64,000 nt of DNA from Knoellia sp. p5-6-4 (GCF_029222705.1 NZ_JARGZF010000003.1:59835-123834); one strand, 5' to 3'; positions 16,849 to 25,958 are shown, counted from the stretch's first letter. Notes: a model not told the origin generated them from the letters alone. Numbers and translations: made by a program.

Positions 16849-16938
16849 CGGACAGGGTTCTTCCATGGTCATTCCGGCTCCGCCTTCTTTCGTGTGCCCC
16901 GGCGTGGCCCGATCGTTGAGACGCTCCAGTCCGGTGTG
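16847..16938 (+). repeat. Imperfect direct repeat, right copy (pair at 7467-7556)
   Basis: Same orientation as the left copy and about four-fifths identical by eye. The left edge coincides with the break in sulP. No tRNA 3' end is seen here, so it is not an obvious att site; it may be the trace of a mobile-element end or of a recombination event. Confidence 0.6.
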
Positions 16939-17099
16939 CTTTGTATGGAACTGCCCGCGGCTTTCAGGATGGCAGGCAGTAGTCCCGACGCTCGGGTGCC
17001 GGTGTTGGCCAGACCCTCCCTCACCATCCCCAGAGGGTGATGTGTCACCGAACGAGTCGTTCATAGCGTCGTGGAGACGAGCCTGATGGGAGACAAGCC

Positions 17100-18236
17100 A
17101 TGACCGCCGCTCAAAGCCCAGTTCCGCGGGCCTTCACCAGCGATGACTACCGGCAACGGATGGAGCGGGTGGTCGACAGTGCGGCGACTGTCGGGCTGGC
17201 CGGGGTGGTGGTGACTCCCGGACCTGACCTGGTGTGGCTGACCGGTTACCGGCCCACCGCGATCACTGAGCGGCTGACGATGCTAGTGCTCCGAGTCGAC
17301 GAGCAACCCGCGTTACTGGTCCCAGTGCTCGAGCGTCCCGACGTGGAGTCGGCTGAGGGCGTGGAGGCTGTGACGCTGTTGGACTGGGCCGATGGCACGG
17401 ACCCCTACCAGGCGGCCGCCCGGCTCCTGGACACGGCTGGGACGTACGGCATTTCGGATTCCGCCTGGGCCCTGCACCTGCTGGGCCTCCAAGGCGAGCT
17501 GCCAGGCACGAAATACCGGTCCCTGACGGAGTGCCTTCCCATGATGCGGGCGGTCAAGGACAGCAGTGAGGTGGCGCGGCTGGAAGCCGCCGGGCAGGCG
17601 GCTGACGCGGCCTACGGGGAGATCCTCCGTATGGCGTTTGCCGGCCGCCGCGAGACGGAGGTCGCGGCCGACCTCGCCGAGCTGCTGCGGCGGTTCGGGC
17701 ACGAGCAGGTCGACTTCACCGTGGTGGGTTCCGGGCCCAACGGCGCCAACCCGCACCACGAGGCTGGTGACCGGGTGATCCGCACGGGGGACGCCGTCGT
17801 CCTTGATTTCGGTGGCCTCATGCACGGCTACGGCTCGGACACCACCCGGACCGTGTCGGTGGGGGAGCCGTCGGCGGAGCTGGTCGCGGTACACGGCGTG
17901 GTGAGGCGCGCGCAACAGGCGTCCTTCGAGGCGGTGCGTCCCGGCGTGACCTGCCAGCAGATCGACCGGGTGGCGCGGCGGATCATCACGGAGATGGGCT
18001 ACGGCCCGAACTTCATCCACCGCACCGGGCACGGCATCGGCGTCACGACCCACGAGCCGCCCTACATGGTGGAGGGGGAGACCCAGGAGTTGGTGCCTGG
18101 GATGTGCTTCTCGATCGAACCGGGCATCTACCTTTCCGGCCGGTTCGGCGTGCGGATCGAGGACATCGTCGTGGTGACCGAGGAGGGTGGTCGGCGCCTC
18201 AACGCCACCGACCACGGTCTCGCCGTTGTCTCCTGA
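17100..18236 (+). CDS. M24 family Xaa-Pro peptidase
   Basis: A 378-aa creatinase/prolidase-fold metallopeptidase. The N-terminal domain is followed by the pita-bread domain with all five metal ligands visible: VVLDFGG (Asp), GSDTTRT (Asp), HRTGHGIGVTTHEPP (His), CFSIEPGIYL (Glu) and GVRIEDIVVV (Glu). It should cleave Xaa-Pro or a related imide bond in the cytosol. ATG 17100 follows GGGAGAC by 5-6 nt. It precedes a permease and an M20 dipeptidase, suggesting a peptide-use pathway. The 200-nt gap with a palindromic operator separates it from the permease operon. Confidence 0.9.
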   Translation: MTAAQSPVPRAFTSDDYRQRMERVVDSAATVGLAGVVVTPGPDLVWLTGYRPTAITERLTMLVLRVDEQPALLVPVLERPDVESAEGVEAVTLLDWADGTDPYQAAARLLDTAGTYGISDSAWALHLLGLQGELPGTKYRSLTECLPMMRAVKDSSEVARLEAAGQAADAAYGEILRMAFAGRRETEVAADLAELLRRFGHEQVDFTVVGSGPNGANPHHEAGDRVIRTGDAVVLDFGGLMHGYGSDTTRTVSVGEPSAELVAVHGVVRRAQQASFEAVRPGVTCQQIDRVARRIITEMGYGPNFIHRTGHGIGVTTHEPPYMVEGETQELVPGMCFSIEPGIYLSGRFGVRIEDIVVVTEEGGRRLNATDHGLAVVS

Positions 18237-18336
18237 ACTGGCGTACCCGCCACCGGCCTGCTGTCTACGACGGAGCTCTGACCTGCCGGTTCTCATCCCT
18301 GCCGGGTGAGTCCGACCCGTGGAGTCGCTCCTAGCG

Positions 18337-18354
18337 TGGAAGCGATCGCTTCCA
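18337..18354. promoter_or_regulatory. Perfect 18-bp palindrome, probable repressor operator
   Basis: TGGAAGCGATCGCTTCCA is a perfect palindrome 83 nt upstream of the permease ATG. The arms resemble LacI-family half-sites (GGAAGCG) but with a 2-bp central insertion. No LacI-type gene is in the window, so the regulator is unknown. Confidence 0.6.
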
Positions 18355-18374
18355 CAGTGTCGTGACAGGGGTTG

Positions 18375-18440
18375 ATGGCGATGACGACTGACTCCCGCAT
18401 CTCTTCCCGGACCCTCACGTCAAGGGGTGCTCGACCATGA
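18375..18440 (+). CDS. Possible 21-aa leader peptide upstream of the APC permease
   Basis: ATG 18375 opens a 21-codon frame (MAMTTDSRISSRTLTSRGAR, then Pro) whose TGA overlaps the permease ATG as ATGA. GACAGGGGTTG lies just upstream. The exact overlap suggests translational coupling, but the start region is short and the peptide has no recognisable features. It could be chance. Confidence 0.3.
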   Translation: MAMTTDSRISSRTLTSRGARP

Positions 18441-19906
18441 GTGCCGCTGACGTCCCGGTCAGCGGATCCGTGCCCGTCGAGAGGGCGCGCACCCGCGCAC
18501 CCGCCGCGGCATACATCTCCTGGGTGGCCCTGGCGCTGATGACCACCAGCTCTGTGGCGAGCTTGCGCCCGGCACCGACCATGGCGGTCTACGGCCTGGC
18601 AGCGGTGTTCCTCTACGTCGTGCCCGCCATCATCTTCCTCCTGCCGACCTCGCTGGTCTCCGCCGAGCTCGCCTCGGGCTGGGAGGGGGGTGTCTACAAG
18701 TGGGTGTCGGAGGGCATCTCCAAACCGATGGGCTTCCTCGCCGTCTGGTGCCAGTTCGCCATGACGATCTTCTACTACCCCACGCTGCTCGGGTTCGTGG
18801 CCAGCACGCTCGCGTACGTGATCAACCCCGACCTCGCGAGCAGCGGGGTGTGGACGGCGCTCGTCATCGTGGTCGTCTACTGGACGGGGGTGTGGGTCTC
18901 CTCCCGTGGCACCAAGGGCATTGCCGGCCTGGCCAGCGGTGGACTCATCATCGGCACGCTCATCCCGGGTGTCCTGCTGGTCACCCTCGGCCTCGTCTTC
19001 CTGGGGCAGGGGAACGAGTCGGCTGCCCCCATGGACGCCGACCACCTGCTGCCCGAGTGGGCGGGCCTGGCCAGCCTGGTGCTCATCGTGAACAACTTCC
19101 TGTCCTACTCGGGCATGGAGATGAACGCGGTGCACGTGGGGTCGCTGAAGAACCCGTCCCGGGAGTTCCCCCGCTCGATGTTCCTGGCGATGGGCCTGGT
19201 GCTGCTCATCTTCATCCTGCCGGCGCTGGCGATCAGCTGGTTCGTGCCGGCCGAGCAGCTCTCCCTGACCGCCGGCATCATGCAGGCGTTCGAGGCCGTC
19301 TTCGCCGAGTTCGGGTGGCAGTGGCTCACCCCGATCATCGGCATCATGCTCGTGGCCGCCTCGCTCGGCGGCATGCTCACCTGGCTGGCCGGGCCCTCCA
19401 AGGGCCTGTTGCTGATCTCGCGGCAGGAGGGCTACCTGCCCCCCTTCCTGCAGAAGCTGAACAAGAACGGCGTGCAGCAGAACATCCTGGTGACGCAGGG
19501 AGCGATCACGACCGTGATCGCCTTGGGCTACGCGCTGATCCCAACGGTCTCGAGCGCCTACTGGATCTTCTCGGTCATCACCACGCAGGTCTACCTGATC
19601 ATGTACCTGCTGATGTTCGTCGCGGCGGTTCGGCTGCGGCGCAGCCACCCCGACCACCCGCGCGGCTATCGGGCGCCCATCCTGGTGTCGCTGTGCGGCG
19701 TCGGCTTCGCCGCCTCCCTGGCCGCCCTGCTCGTCGGGTTCATCCCGCCGTCGCAGTTCGGGGAGGGCAATGGTGGCGTGTACGTCCTCATCGTGGCCGG
19801 CGGTGCCCTTGGCCTCGGCCTGCTCGTGCCCTTCCTCTTCTACCGGATGCGCAAGCCCTCCTGGAAGCAGCCCGAGGAACCCCGGGCGGAGGTGACGCAG
19901 TCATGA
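18437..19906 (+). CDS. APC superfamily amino acid permease (GadC-like)
   Basis: A 489-aa inner-membrane transporter with 12 hydrophobic segments. The first helices include YISWVALALMTTSSVASLRP, and helix 3 begins ELASGWEGGVYKWVSEGISK; both match the glutamate:GABA antiporter-like branch. LAGPSKGLLLISRQEGYLPP between helices 8 and 9 is a conserved cytoplasmic loop. Exchange or uptake of an amino acid or small peptide is likely; the substrate is not predictable. ATG 18437 follows AAGGGG. The stop overlaps the start of the next small gene, and the operon continues to the M20 peptidase. Confidence 0.87.
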   Translation: MSAADVPVSGSVPVERARTRAPAAAYISWVALALMTTSSVASLRPAPTMAVYGLAAVFLYVVPAIIFLLPTSLVSAELASGWEGGVYKWVSEGISKPMGFLAVWCQFAMTIFYYPTLLGFVASTLAYVINPDLASSGVWTALVIVVVYWTGVWVSSRGTKGIAGLASGGLIIGTLIPGVLLVTLGLVFLGQGNESAAPMDADHLLPEWAGLASLVLIVNNFLSYSGMEMNAVHVGSLKNPSREFPRSMFLAMGLVLLIFILPALAISWFVPAEQLSLTAGIMQAFEAVFAEFGWQWLTPIIGIMLVAASLGGMLTWLAGPSKGLLLISRQEGYLPPFLQKLNKNGVQQNILVTQGAITTVIALGYALIPTVSSAYWIFSVITTQVYLIMYLLMFVAAVRLRRSHPDHPRGYRAPILVSLCGVGFAASLAALLVGFIPPSQFGEGNGGVYVLIVAGGALGLGLLVPFLFYRMRKPSWKQPEEPRAEVTQS

Positions 19907-20346
19907 GCACCGTGCAGGAGACCCAGACGACCCAGGAGCGCCGCACGCTCTACATCGCCCTGGCCGTGGTGCTCGGGCTGCTGATGGTGGTCGGCCTGAT
20001 CGCCTTCCGCTCCGCCAAGTCGACGGCGGAGGCGCAGGAGAAAGCTGCCCAGCTCATCACCGAGCTCGAGAACGCCGGCGCGAGGGCACCCTCGCAGGAG
20101 GCCATCGTGCGGCTCCTCGGTGACGACGGTGGCTTCGTGTGCCAGGACCCCAACTCCGCGCTGGCCAGGGCGTCCCTCCTCGCGGGGCTGGCCAACGGTG
20201 CGGGTGGGCCGGGTGTGCGAGCCACCATCGCGAACAGCAAAGCCGTCCAGGGTGAGCTGCTGGTCATCAAGGTCTACTGCCCGGACGAGCTCGCCGACTT
20301 CCAGGAGTTCGTTGACGGCCTCAAGCTCGAGAGCTCAGGGGGGTGA
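19903..20346 (+). CDS. Small single-span membrane protein of unknown function
   Basis: A 147-aa protein with a short cytoplasmic N-terminus, one helix (TLYIALAVVLGLLMVVGLIA) and an extracytoplasmic or peripheral domain of about 105 residues with two cysteines (FVCQD and VYCPDEL). I do not recognise a family. It overlaps the APC permease by 4 nt (ATGA) and ends 3 nt before the M20 peptidase, so it is locked into the same operon. That position suggests an accessory subunit of the permease. Two conserved-looking cysteines could form a disulfide outside the membrane. Confidence 0.75.
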   Translation: MSTVQETQTTQERRTLYIALAVVLGLLMVVGLIAFRSAKSTAEAQEKAAQLITELENAGARAPSQEAIVRLLGDDGGFVCQDPNSALARASLLAGLANGAGGPGVRATIANSKAVQGELLVIKVYCPDELADFQEFVDGLKLESSGG

Positions 20347-20349
20347 GCC

Positions 20350-21708
20350 ATGACGGTTCGCACTGACCTCAAGGACCGTGTCGACGAGCTCATGCCGCTG
20401 GCCCGCGCGGAGCTGGCGGAGCTGGTCTCGATGCGGTCGGTGGCCGACCCGCGGCAGTACCCGCAGCAGGAGTGCGACAACGCCGCGCAGTGGGTGCGTG
20501 AGCGGTTCGCCGCACAGGGGTTCACCGATGCCCGCCTGGTCGAGACGGCCGACGGCAGCAAGGCTGTTGTTGGTTCGCGGCCGTGCGACACGCCCGGTGC
20601 GCCCACCGTGCTGCTGTACGCGCACTACGACGTGCAGCCGCCGCTGGACGAGCAGGCCTGGCGCACGCCGCCGTTCGAGCTGACCGAGATGGACGGCCGT
20701 TGGTACGGGCGCGGAGCCTGTGACTGCAAGGCCAACATCCTCATGCACCTCACCGCGCTGCGGGCCCTGGAGGGCGACGTTCCGGTCAACCTCAAGCTCG
20801 TGGTCGAGGGGTCGGAGGAGCAGGGCACCGGTGGGCTGGAGGGGCTGGTGCCGCAGCAGCCGGAGCTGTTCGCCGCCGACGCGATTCTGGTCTGCGACAC
20901 CGGCAACGCCGCGGTCGGCCGTCCGGCCGTGACAGTCAGCCTGCGCGGCATGGTCAACGTCGTGGTGACGGTGCGGGCACTGAGGTCCGAGCTGCACTCC
21001 GGGATGTTCGGCGGTGCCGCGCCCGACGCCCTGGCCGCGCTCATCGCCATGCTGGCCTCGCTGCGAGACGCGAAGGGCAACACCACGATCCGTGGGCTGG
21101 ACGCAACCCAGTCCTGGTCAGGTGCGCCGTACGACCCTGCCCAGTTCGCCGGTGACGCGGGCGTCCTCGAGGGCGTCGAGCTGCTGGGGGACGGCAGCGT
21201 CTCGGACATGCTTTGGTCGCGCCCGGCCGTCACCGTCCTCGGCATCGACTGCCCGCCGGTGGTCGGCTCCGCCTCGGCGATCAACCCCCACGCCGCCGCT
21301 CGCCTGAACCTGCGGATCCCCCCCGGGATGGAGCCGGAGCAGGCCGAGGCGGCGCTGCGCGACCACCTGTTGGCGGCCGCCCCGTGGGGGGTGCACGCCG
21401 ACGTGGTGCTGGAGGCGTCCGGCGCACCGTTCCGCGCGACGGTGGACGGGCCGGCATACCGGGCCATCGCGGCAGCGATGGAAGAGGCCTACGGCGTGCC
21501 GATGACCACTCTCGGACAGGGCGGCTCGATCCCGCTGTGCAACGTGTTCGCCGACACCTACCCCGGTGCGGAGATCATCCTCATGGGGACCGAGGAGCCG
21601 CAGGCTCTCATCCACGCCCCCAACGAGAGCGTCGACCCGCGCGAGATCGCCGCCATGGCGCTGACCGAGGCGCTCTTCCTCCAACGCTACGCCGGCCCCC
21701 GCGAGTAG
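20350..21708 (+). CDS. M20 family dipeptidase
   Basis: A 452-aa zinc-dependent peptidase. The metal and catalytic motifs are visible: LLYAHYDVQPPL (His, Asp), WYGRGACDCKANILMHLTAL (the bridging Asp in a slightly unusual CDCKAN instead of SDDKG), and VVEGSEEQGTGGL (Glu pair). The lid dimerisation domain follows, with ELHSGMFGGAAPDALAALIA. The C-terminal part has GGSIPLCNVFADTYPGAEII and HAPNESVDPREI. It should hydrolyse dipeptides in the cytosol, fitting the M24 peptidase and permease before it. It is the last gene of the operon, followed by a hairpin terminator. Confidence 0.9.
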   Translation: MTVRTDLKDRVDELMPLARAELAELVSMRSVADPRQYPQQECDNAAQWVRERFAAQGFTDARLVETADGSKAVVGSRPCDTPGAPTVLLYAHYDVQPPLDEQAWRTPPFELTEMDGRWYGRGACDCKANILMHLTALRALEGDVPVNLKLVVEGSEEQGTGGLEGLVPQQPELFAADAILVCDTGNAAVGRPAVTVSLRGMVNVVVTVRALRSELHSGMFGGAAPDALAALIAMLASLRDAKGNTTIRGLDATQSWSGAPYDPAQFAGDAGVLEGVELLGDGSVSDMLWSRPAVTVLGIDCPPVVGSASAINPHAAARLNLRIPPGMEPEQAEAALRDHLLAAAPWGVHADVVLEASGAPFRATVDGPAYRAIAAAMEEAYGVPMTTLGQGGSIPLCNVFADTYPGAEIILMGTEEPQALIHAPNESVDPREIAAMALTEALFLQRYAGPRE

Positions 21709-21713
21709 ATCCT

Positions 21714-21743
21714 GGCCGGCTGCGGACAAGGCAGCAGCCGGCC
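21714..21743 (+). terminator. Hairpin terminator after the M20 peptidase
   Basis: GGCCGGCTGC (21714-21723) pairs perfectly with GCAGCCGGCC (21734-21743) across a 10-nt loop, 6 nt after the stop. No T-run follows, as is common in actinobacteria. Confidence 0.65.
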
Positions 21744-21925
21744 CCCAGGTGACAACACTCGGCAGGCCGCGAGAATCCGAAGGGGAGAGTCCACGTCTTG
21801 TTCGCGAACGGTAGTGAGGGCGTGACGCATGTCGAGAGCGGCGTCGACTCACACGCGGTGGCGCGTGGCGGTGGGGTCAGGCTGCTGGCGCTGTCCGCGC
21901 AGCTCTCCGGGGAGTGGGCAAAGCC

Positions 21926-22378
21926 ATGGTGAGCCAACGAAAGACCGTTGTTGACGGGAAACGGCTGTGGGCTGGTGGTCTGGCCACCGCAGGCGTAGCT
22001 GCACTCATCGCCTGGCTGGGCACCTTGGTCAGTCGCGCCCTGCTGGACATCGAGGTCGCCGAGTCGGCAGCAGCTGTCGAGGTGACCGACACCTTCGTGG
22101 CGAACTACGCGCTCACCGCGGCCACCTTCGCAATCGGCGCGACCGCGCTGGCCCACGTCCTCGTCCTGACCACGCCCACACCGCGTGCATTCTTCTCCTG
22201 GATCGTGGGCCTGATGACAGCCGCAGCCGTCGTCCTCCCTTTCACCCGAGGCGACGATCTTGCGGCCCAGGTCTGCGCGTCCGTCATCAACCTCCTCATC
22301 GGGACGGCCATCGGATCGCTGCTCGCATCCGTCCTCTCGAGGACCGCCTTCGATCGCGAAGGATCCTGGCAGGGATGA
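21926..22378 (+). CDS. DUF6069-like four-helix membrane protein
   Basis: A 150-aa protein with four hydrophobic segments: LWAGGLATAGVAALIAWLGT, YALTAATFAIGATALAHVLV, SWIVGLMTAAAVVLPF and CASVINLLIGTAIGSLLASV. The layout and the ...LLTTPTPRAFF loop resemble DUF6069 proteins. ATG 21926 is taken; GTG 21914 is in frame but overlaps the ribosome-site-like GGGGAG. The gene stands alone between the peptidase operon and the MFS exporter. Function unknown. Confidence 0.65.
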   Translation: MVSQRKTVVDGKRLWAGGLATAGVAALIAWLGTLVSRALLDIEVAESAAAVEVTDTFVANYALTAATFAIGATALAHVLVLTTPTPRAFFSWIVGLMTAAAVVLPFTRGDDLAAQVCASVINLLIGTAIGSLLASVLSRTAFDREGSWQG

Positions 22379-22427
22379 CTCGGACGGGCCGCGCGTGACC
22401 ACCCCAGCCCGCTTGGGGAGCGCACTC

Positions 22428-22553
22428 ATGACTGAGCGGAAGAGCGAGCACCACGTGCCAGCGCCCGGCGAGGTGGTCGAGGCCGCCCGCCAGACGATGG
22501 GCTCTGTGCGAGTGCGCATCTGGCTGGACACCATGGGTCGGGGTCCTGGCTGA
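22428..22553 (+). CDS. Possible 41-aa small protein
   Basis: ATG 22428 follows GGGGAG by 7 nt and opens a 41-codon frame (MTERKSEHHVPAPGEVVEAA, then RQTMGSVRVRIWLDT) ending at 22553, just before the convergent MFS gene. Composition is plausible for a protein, and it might be the remaining start of a longer gene. I recognise no family. Confidence 0.3.
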   Translation: MTERKSEHHVPAPGEVVEAARQTMGSVRVRIWLDTMGRGPG

Positions 22554-22560
22554 TCCAGCG

Positions 22561-24129
22561 CTAGTGGATCGGTGTGGCGGTCGTCGGCAACGTATGCATG
22601 TGAGCCGCCGCTGCCGCCGCGGAGTCATTGACGGTGCCGCGTGGCTGGCGGTGCCTGCCCATGAGGACAGCCATGAGGACGCCGACGAAGCTGATCACCG
22701 CCATGACCCACGACGCGGCCGCCAGCCCGGACGCCAGCGCCTCCGAGGCCGGTTGGCCTGCGGCGGTCCGGTCGGAGATCACCGCCCCGTAGATCGTCGC
22801 GGCCAGCGCGGTAGCAACGGCCGCGCCCACATACCGGGCCATGTTGGAGACACCGGATGCCGAGCCGACCTGGTTGGCGGGCACGCACGCGGTCGACGCC
22901 GACGAGGAGGGGCCGTTCGACAAGCCCATCCCGACAGCGATCGCCGCGAGCGGCAGGACGAACGCGCCGTACCGCCAGTCCGCCTTGACGAATCCGACCG
23001 CGGCGAATCCGACCGTGGTGATGAGGAATCCGACAGCGATCACCTGGCGCCCGCCGAGCTTCGCCGCGAGGCGCGGCACGAGAGGGGCGACGGCCACGAG
23101 GCCGGCGGTAGCGGGCAATGTGGCGAGGCCGGCCTGGAGTGGGGAGAACCCGAGGGCGTTCGGATTCTGGAAGTACAGGCTGACCAGGTACATCAGGCCG
23201 TTGATCGTGCCGGCGCCGATGAGGATGGCGATGGTGGAACCGACGAGGATCCGGTTGCGCATCAGGTGCAGGTCGAGCATCGGGACGGCCACCCGGCGCT
23301 CCACGGCGACGAAAGCGAACCCCGACACGACCCCGATGAGGACGCAGATGATCGTGGCGGCGGAGAACCAGCCCCAGTCCGCTCCCTTGCTCAGTGCCAG
23401 GATGATCGGCGCGAGGGTCATGGCAATGAGCACTGAGCCCGCGTAGTCGATGGCGCGCGACCGGGTGGGGTCGCTCGACTCAGCGACGGTCGCCGCCGTC
23501 ACCAGCATGCAGACGACCGCGATACCCGCGTCCAGCCAGAACAGTCCCTGCCACCCGGCGAGTTCGACCAGCACCCCACCCATGAGCGGACCTGCCGCTG
23601 CCCCGACAGCCGCGGCGGCTCCCCACAGCGACACCGCGCGGAGCTGCGCCTGGCCGCTGTTCGCGACCGACAGCAGACTCAGCCCGCACGCGAGGATCGT
23701 CGACCCGGCAGCGCCCTGGACGACGCGGCCAGCGATCACCGCACCTCCCGAGGACGACATTGCGATGAAGACACACGACAGCACGAACAGCAGTAGCCCG
23801 CCCTGGAACACTCTCCTGCGGCCGAACACATCACCCAGCGAGCCCGACGTCACGATGACGGCCGCGCCGACGAGCGAGTACCCGGTGACAGCCCACTGCA
23901 GCGTCGTCACGTCCATGCCGGTGTCCTCGCTGATCGCCGGCAGCAGGATGCTCACTGCAGAGGTGTTCGCGTTGACAACGAGCGTGGACAGGCACGTCGC
24001 GGCGAGCACCCCGCGAGCTGTCGACGTCGACGAAGCGGCCGCCGTCACGTCCCCGCCCCCTGGCCTGCGGACGAGCACATCCCCGACACCAGGCTCTCCC
24101 TTCGCCACGCCTGCGCCCACCTGACTCAC
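22561..24129 (-). CDS. MFS multidrug/metabolite exporter (DHA2 family)
   Basis: A 522-aa transporter with about 14 hydrophobic segments, as in drug:H+ antiporter family 2. Motif A appears as GSLGDVFGRRRVFQGGLLLF and motif C as VGAAAGPLMGGVLVELAGWQ. The N-terminus has a 30-residue polar extension before the first helix, so a later start (GVLAATCLSTLVVNANTSAV begins the first helix) is possible. GTG 24129 is given as the longest reasonable start. No adjacent regulator is present. Substrate unknown. Confidence 0.87.
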   Translation of the reverse strand: MSQVGAGVAKGEPGVGDVLVRRPGGGDVTAAASSTSTARGVLAATCLSTLVVNANTSAVSILLPAISEDTGMDVTTLQWAVTGYSLVGAAVIVTSGSLGDVFGRRRVFQGGLLLFVLSCVFIAMSSSGGAVIAGRVVQGAAGSTILACGLSLLSVANSGQAQLRAVSLWGAAAAVGAAAGPLMGGVLVELAGWQGLFWLDAGIAVVCMLVTAATVAESSDPTRSRAIDYAGSVLIAMTLAPIILALSKGADWGWFSAATIICVLIGVVSGFAFVAVERRVAVPMLDLHLMRNRILVGSTIAILIGAGTINGLMYLVSLYFQNPNALGFSPLQAGLATLPATAGLVAVAPLVPRLAAKLGGRQVIAVGFLITTVGFAAVGFVKADWRYGAFVLPLAAIAVGMGLSNGPSSSASTACVPANQVGSASGVSNMARYVGAAVATALAATIYGAVISDRTAAGQPASEALASGLAAASWVMAVISFVGVLMAVLMGRHRQPRGTVNDSAAAAAAHMHTLPTTATPIH

Positions 24130-24351
24130 CCACGACGCTAGGACGGCACCCCGGAAGGGGCCTCATCCCCTGGGGGTGACCGCTGCGAAGCCCGTCTGGT
24201 GCTGGGATTGGTGCTGAGCTTTCGACAAGCGAGGCGTCGTGGGCCCTGTGGTCGCGAGGGACAACACGGCCCGGGCTGTCCTTGCCAAACAGTTCCAGGC
24301 CGCATGCAGGCTGCAAGCCAGCCAGGGAGATGTCCCGGGTGGACGTCACGG

Positions 24352-25746
24352 CTAGATCCCTCTCCACGTCGACGTGGACCGTCCGATCCGCTCCGACACC
24401 CCCGAGCCGACGAGGACGCCCACGGCGATCGCGACGATCGACAGGAGTGCGTTGAGGAAGTCGCCGAGCCCTGCCGCCTGGTCCGCACCCACGATCTGCG
24501 CGACGCCGGCGAGCCCGAGCGCTCCGGGCACCAGCAGCCAGAACGTGGGGAGGAAGGTGACCGGCACCGGCGGCCCACTTCGGCGGCTCTGGATCGCGTA
24601 ACACACCGGCAGGACCACTGCGGCTGCGAGGAAACTGGCGCCCAGTGAGCCCAGCAGGCGCCCCGAGAGGGCCTGCACGCCATAGGCGGTGTACAGCACG
24701 ACCAGCAGCCAGCCGAGGGTGCGCCGCGGCGCTGAGGAGGCCACGTACTGGCCGGCCCCGAAGATGAGCACGCCCAGCCAGGGGGCCCAGGCACCCAGGG
24801 CCGAGCGGCCCTGGCCGGTAGACGGCGTCAGCCCGGCGAGCTGCGCGCCCATGGTGATGCCGAAGGTCAGGAGGAGCAGGCGTTCCAAGCCGCCGACCAG
24901 GCGCGCCGATCCCGCGAGCATGTCGCCCGTTGACAGCTCGACTGTCGCCATGGTCAAAGCCGCGCCCGGCAGGAAGGTGACCAGCGAGGGGATGACGATG
25001 TCGAGTGCTGATGCGTCGAGTGCGGGCGCCAGCCACTTGAACACCAGCCAAGTCACGACAATGGCGGCGACAACAGGCAGGACGAGGGTGAGGATCGGCT
25101 CGCGGTCCGCCCACCACCGCAGCATCCCGACGAGCAGGCCCAGCAACAGGAACGCAGGCAGCGCAGTGGCCGTGGGACTCAGCATGAGCCCCAGGCCGAC
25201 GGTGAGGACACCGCTGCCCAGTATCGCGGCAACGGCGCCGAACCTCGGCTCGGCGGTCAACAGGGCCTGCAGGCGCGCCATGGCGCCTTTGGCGTCCACC
25301 TGCGTGAGCCGGATGTCGTCGATCAGGCGGTAGAGCGCGTCCACCTGGTCCAGGCGCAGCGGTGTGCCGGCGCCCGTCTCGAAGTCCACACTGCTTGACG
25401 GTCCCAGGTCGATGCGCACGAACACTCCGGTCGGCACCACGAAGAACGTGAGGCCGGTGGCGCCGTACACGGTGGCGACCTGGCCGAGGATCAGGGCGAC
25501 ACGGTCCGCGGGTTCTCCCGCCCGGGACATGGTGATGCCGAGGTGGCGCAGGAGGTCGAGCACTTCCTGCGGCGGCGGAGCCGGGACCGGCTCGGGTTGG
25601 GGCACGGGCGAGGCGGCCAGCGGCGCCATCCGCCGTACCGCCACTTCGGCCACACGCTCCCAGGCGCGCTGGCCGAACGTGCGCACCCTGGGCCGCGGGG
25701 CGGGCCGACGCGGCTCCTCCGCTGCCGAGTGCGTCTCGCCAGCCAT
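24352..25746 (-). CDS. Threonine/serine exporter family protein (ThrE-like)
   Basis: A 464-aa protein joining a soluble N-terminal ThrE domain (LDLLRHLGITMSRAGEPADR at about residues 65-84, then GLTFFVVPTGVFVRID) to ten hydrophobic segments. The combined ThrE/ThrE_2 organisation is that of Corynebacterium ThrE, which exports threonine and serine by proton antiport. The N-terminal 60 residues are Pro/Arg-rich. ATG 25746 is chosen over a start at 25902 because the extra 52 residues look non-coding. It is separated from the MFS gene by 222 nt in which I see no gene. Confidence 0.85.
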   Translation of the reverse strand: MAGETHSAAEEPRRPAPRPRVRTFGQRAWERVAEVAVRRMAPLAASPVPQPEPVPAPPPQEVLDLLRHLGITMSRAGEPADRVALILGQVATVYGATGLTFFVVPTGVFVRIDLGPSSSVDFETGAGTPLRLDQVDALYRLIDDIRLTQVDAKGAMARLQALLTAEPRFGAVAAILGSGVLTVGLGLMLSPTATALPAFLLLGLLVGMLRWWADREPILTLVLPVVAAIVVTWLVFKWLAPALDASALDIVIPSLVTFLPGAALTMATVELSTGDMLAGSARLVGGLERLLLLTFGITMGAQLAGLTPSTGQGRSALGAWAPWLGVLIFGAGQYVASSAPRRTLGWLLVVLYTAYGVQALSGRLLGSLGASFLAAAVVLPVCYAIQSRRSGPPVPVTFLPTFWLLVPGALGLAGVAQIVGADQAAGLGDFLNALLSIVAIAVGVLVGSGVSERIGRSTSTWRGI

Positions 25747-25958
25747 GTGCTCAAGACTGCCACCGGTGAGTTCCACGGCTACACGTCCAGAGGGGATGAG
25801 GCGAAGTGGCGGGCCAGGTTCCTCCTCGGCGTCGTGATGGGTTGCCGGACTCCCGCATGGCGCCCCGCGCTGCAGGCGCTTTGCGCCTTCCGCGCACCCC
25901 ACCTCAGCCCGCGCTCAACCAGTGCCCCGGAGCGTGTACTGCGGCCTGTGGCACGGCG

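Noticed and set aside
16849..17040. Continuation of the SulP frame as a real C-terminal domain
   Set aside because: It is translated direct-repeat and intergenic sequence without transmembrane character.
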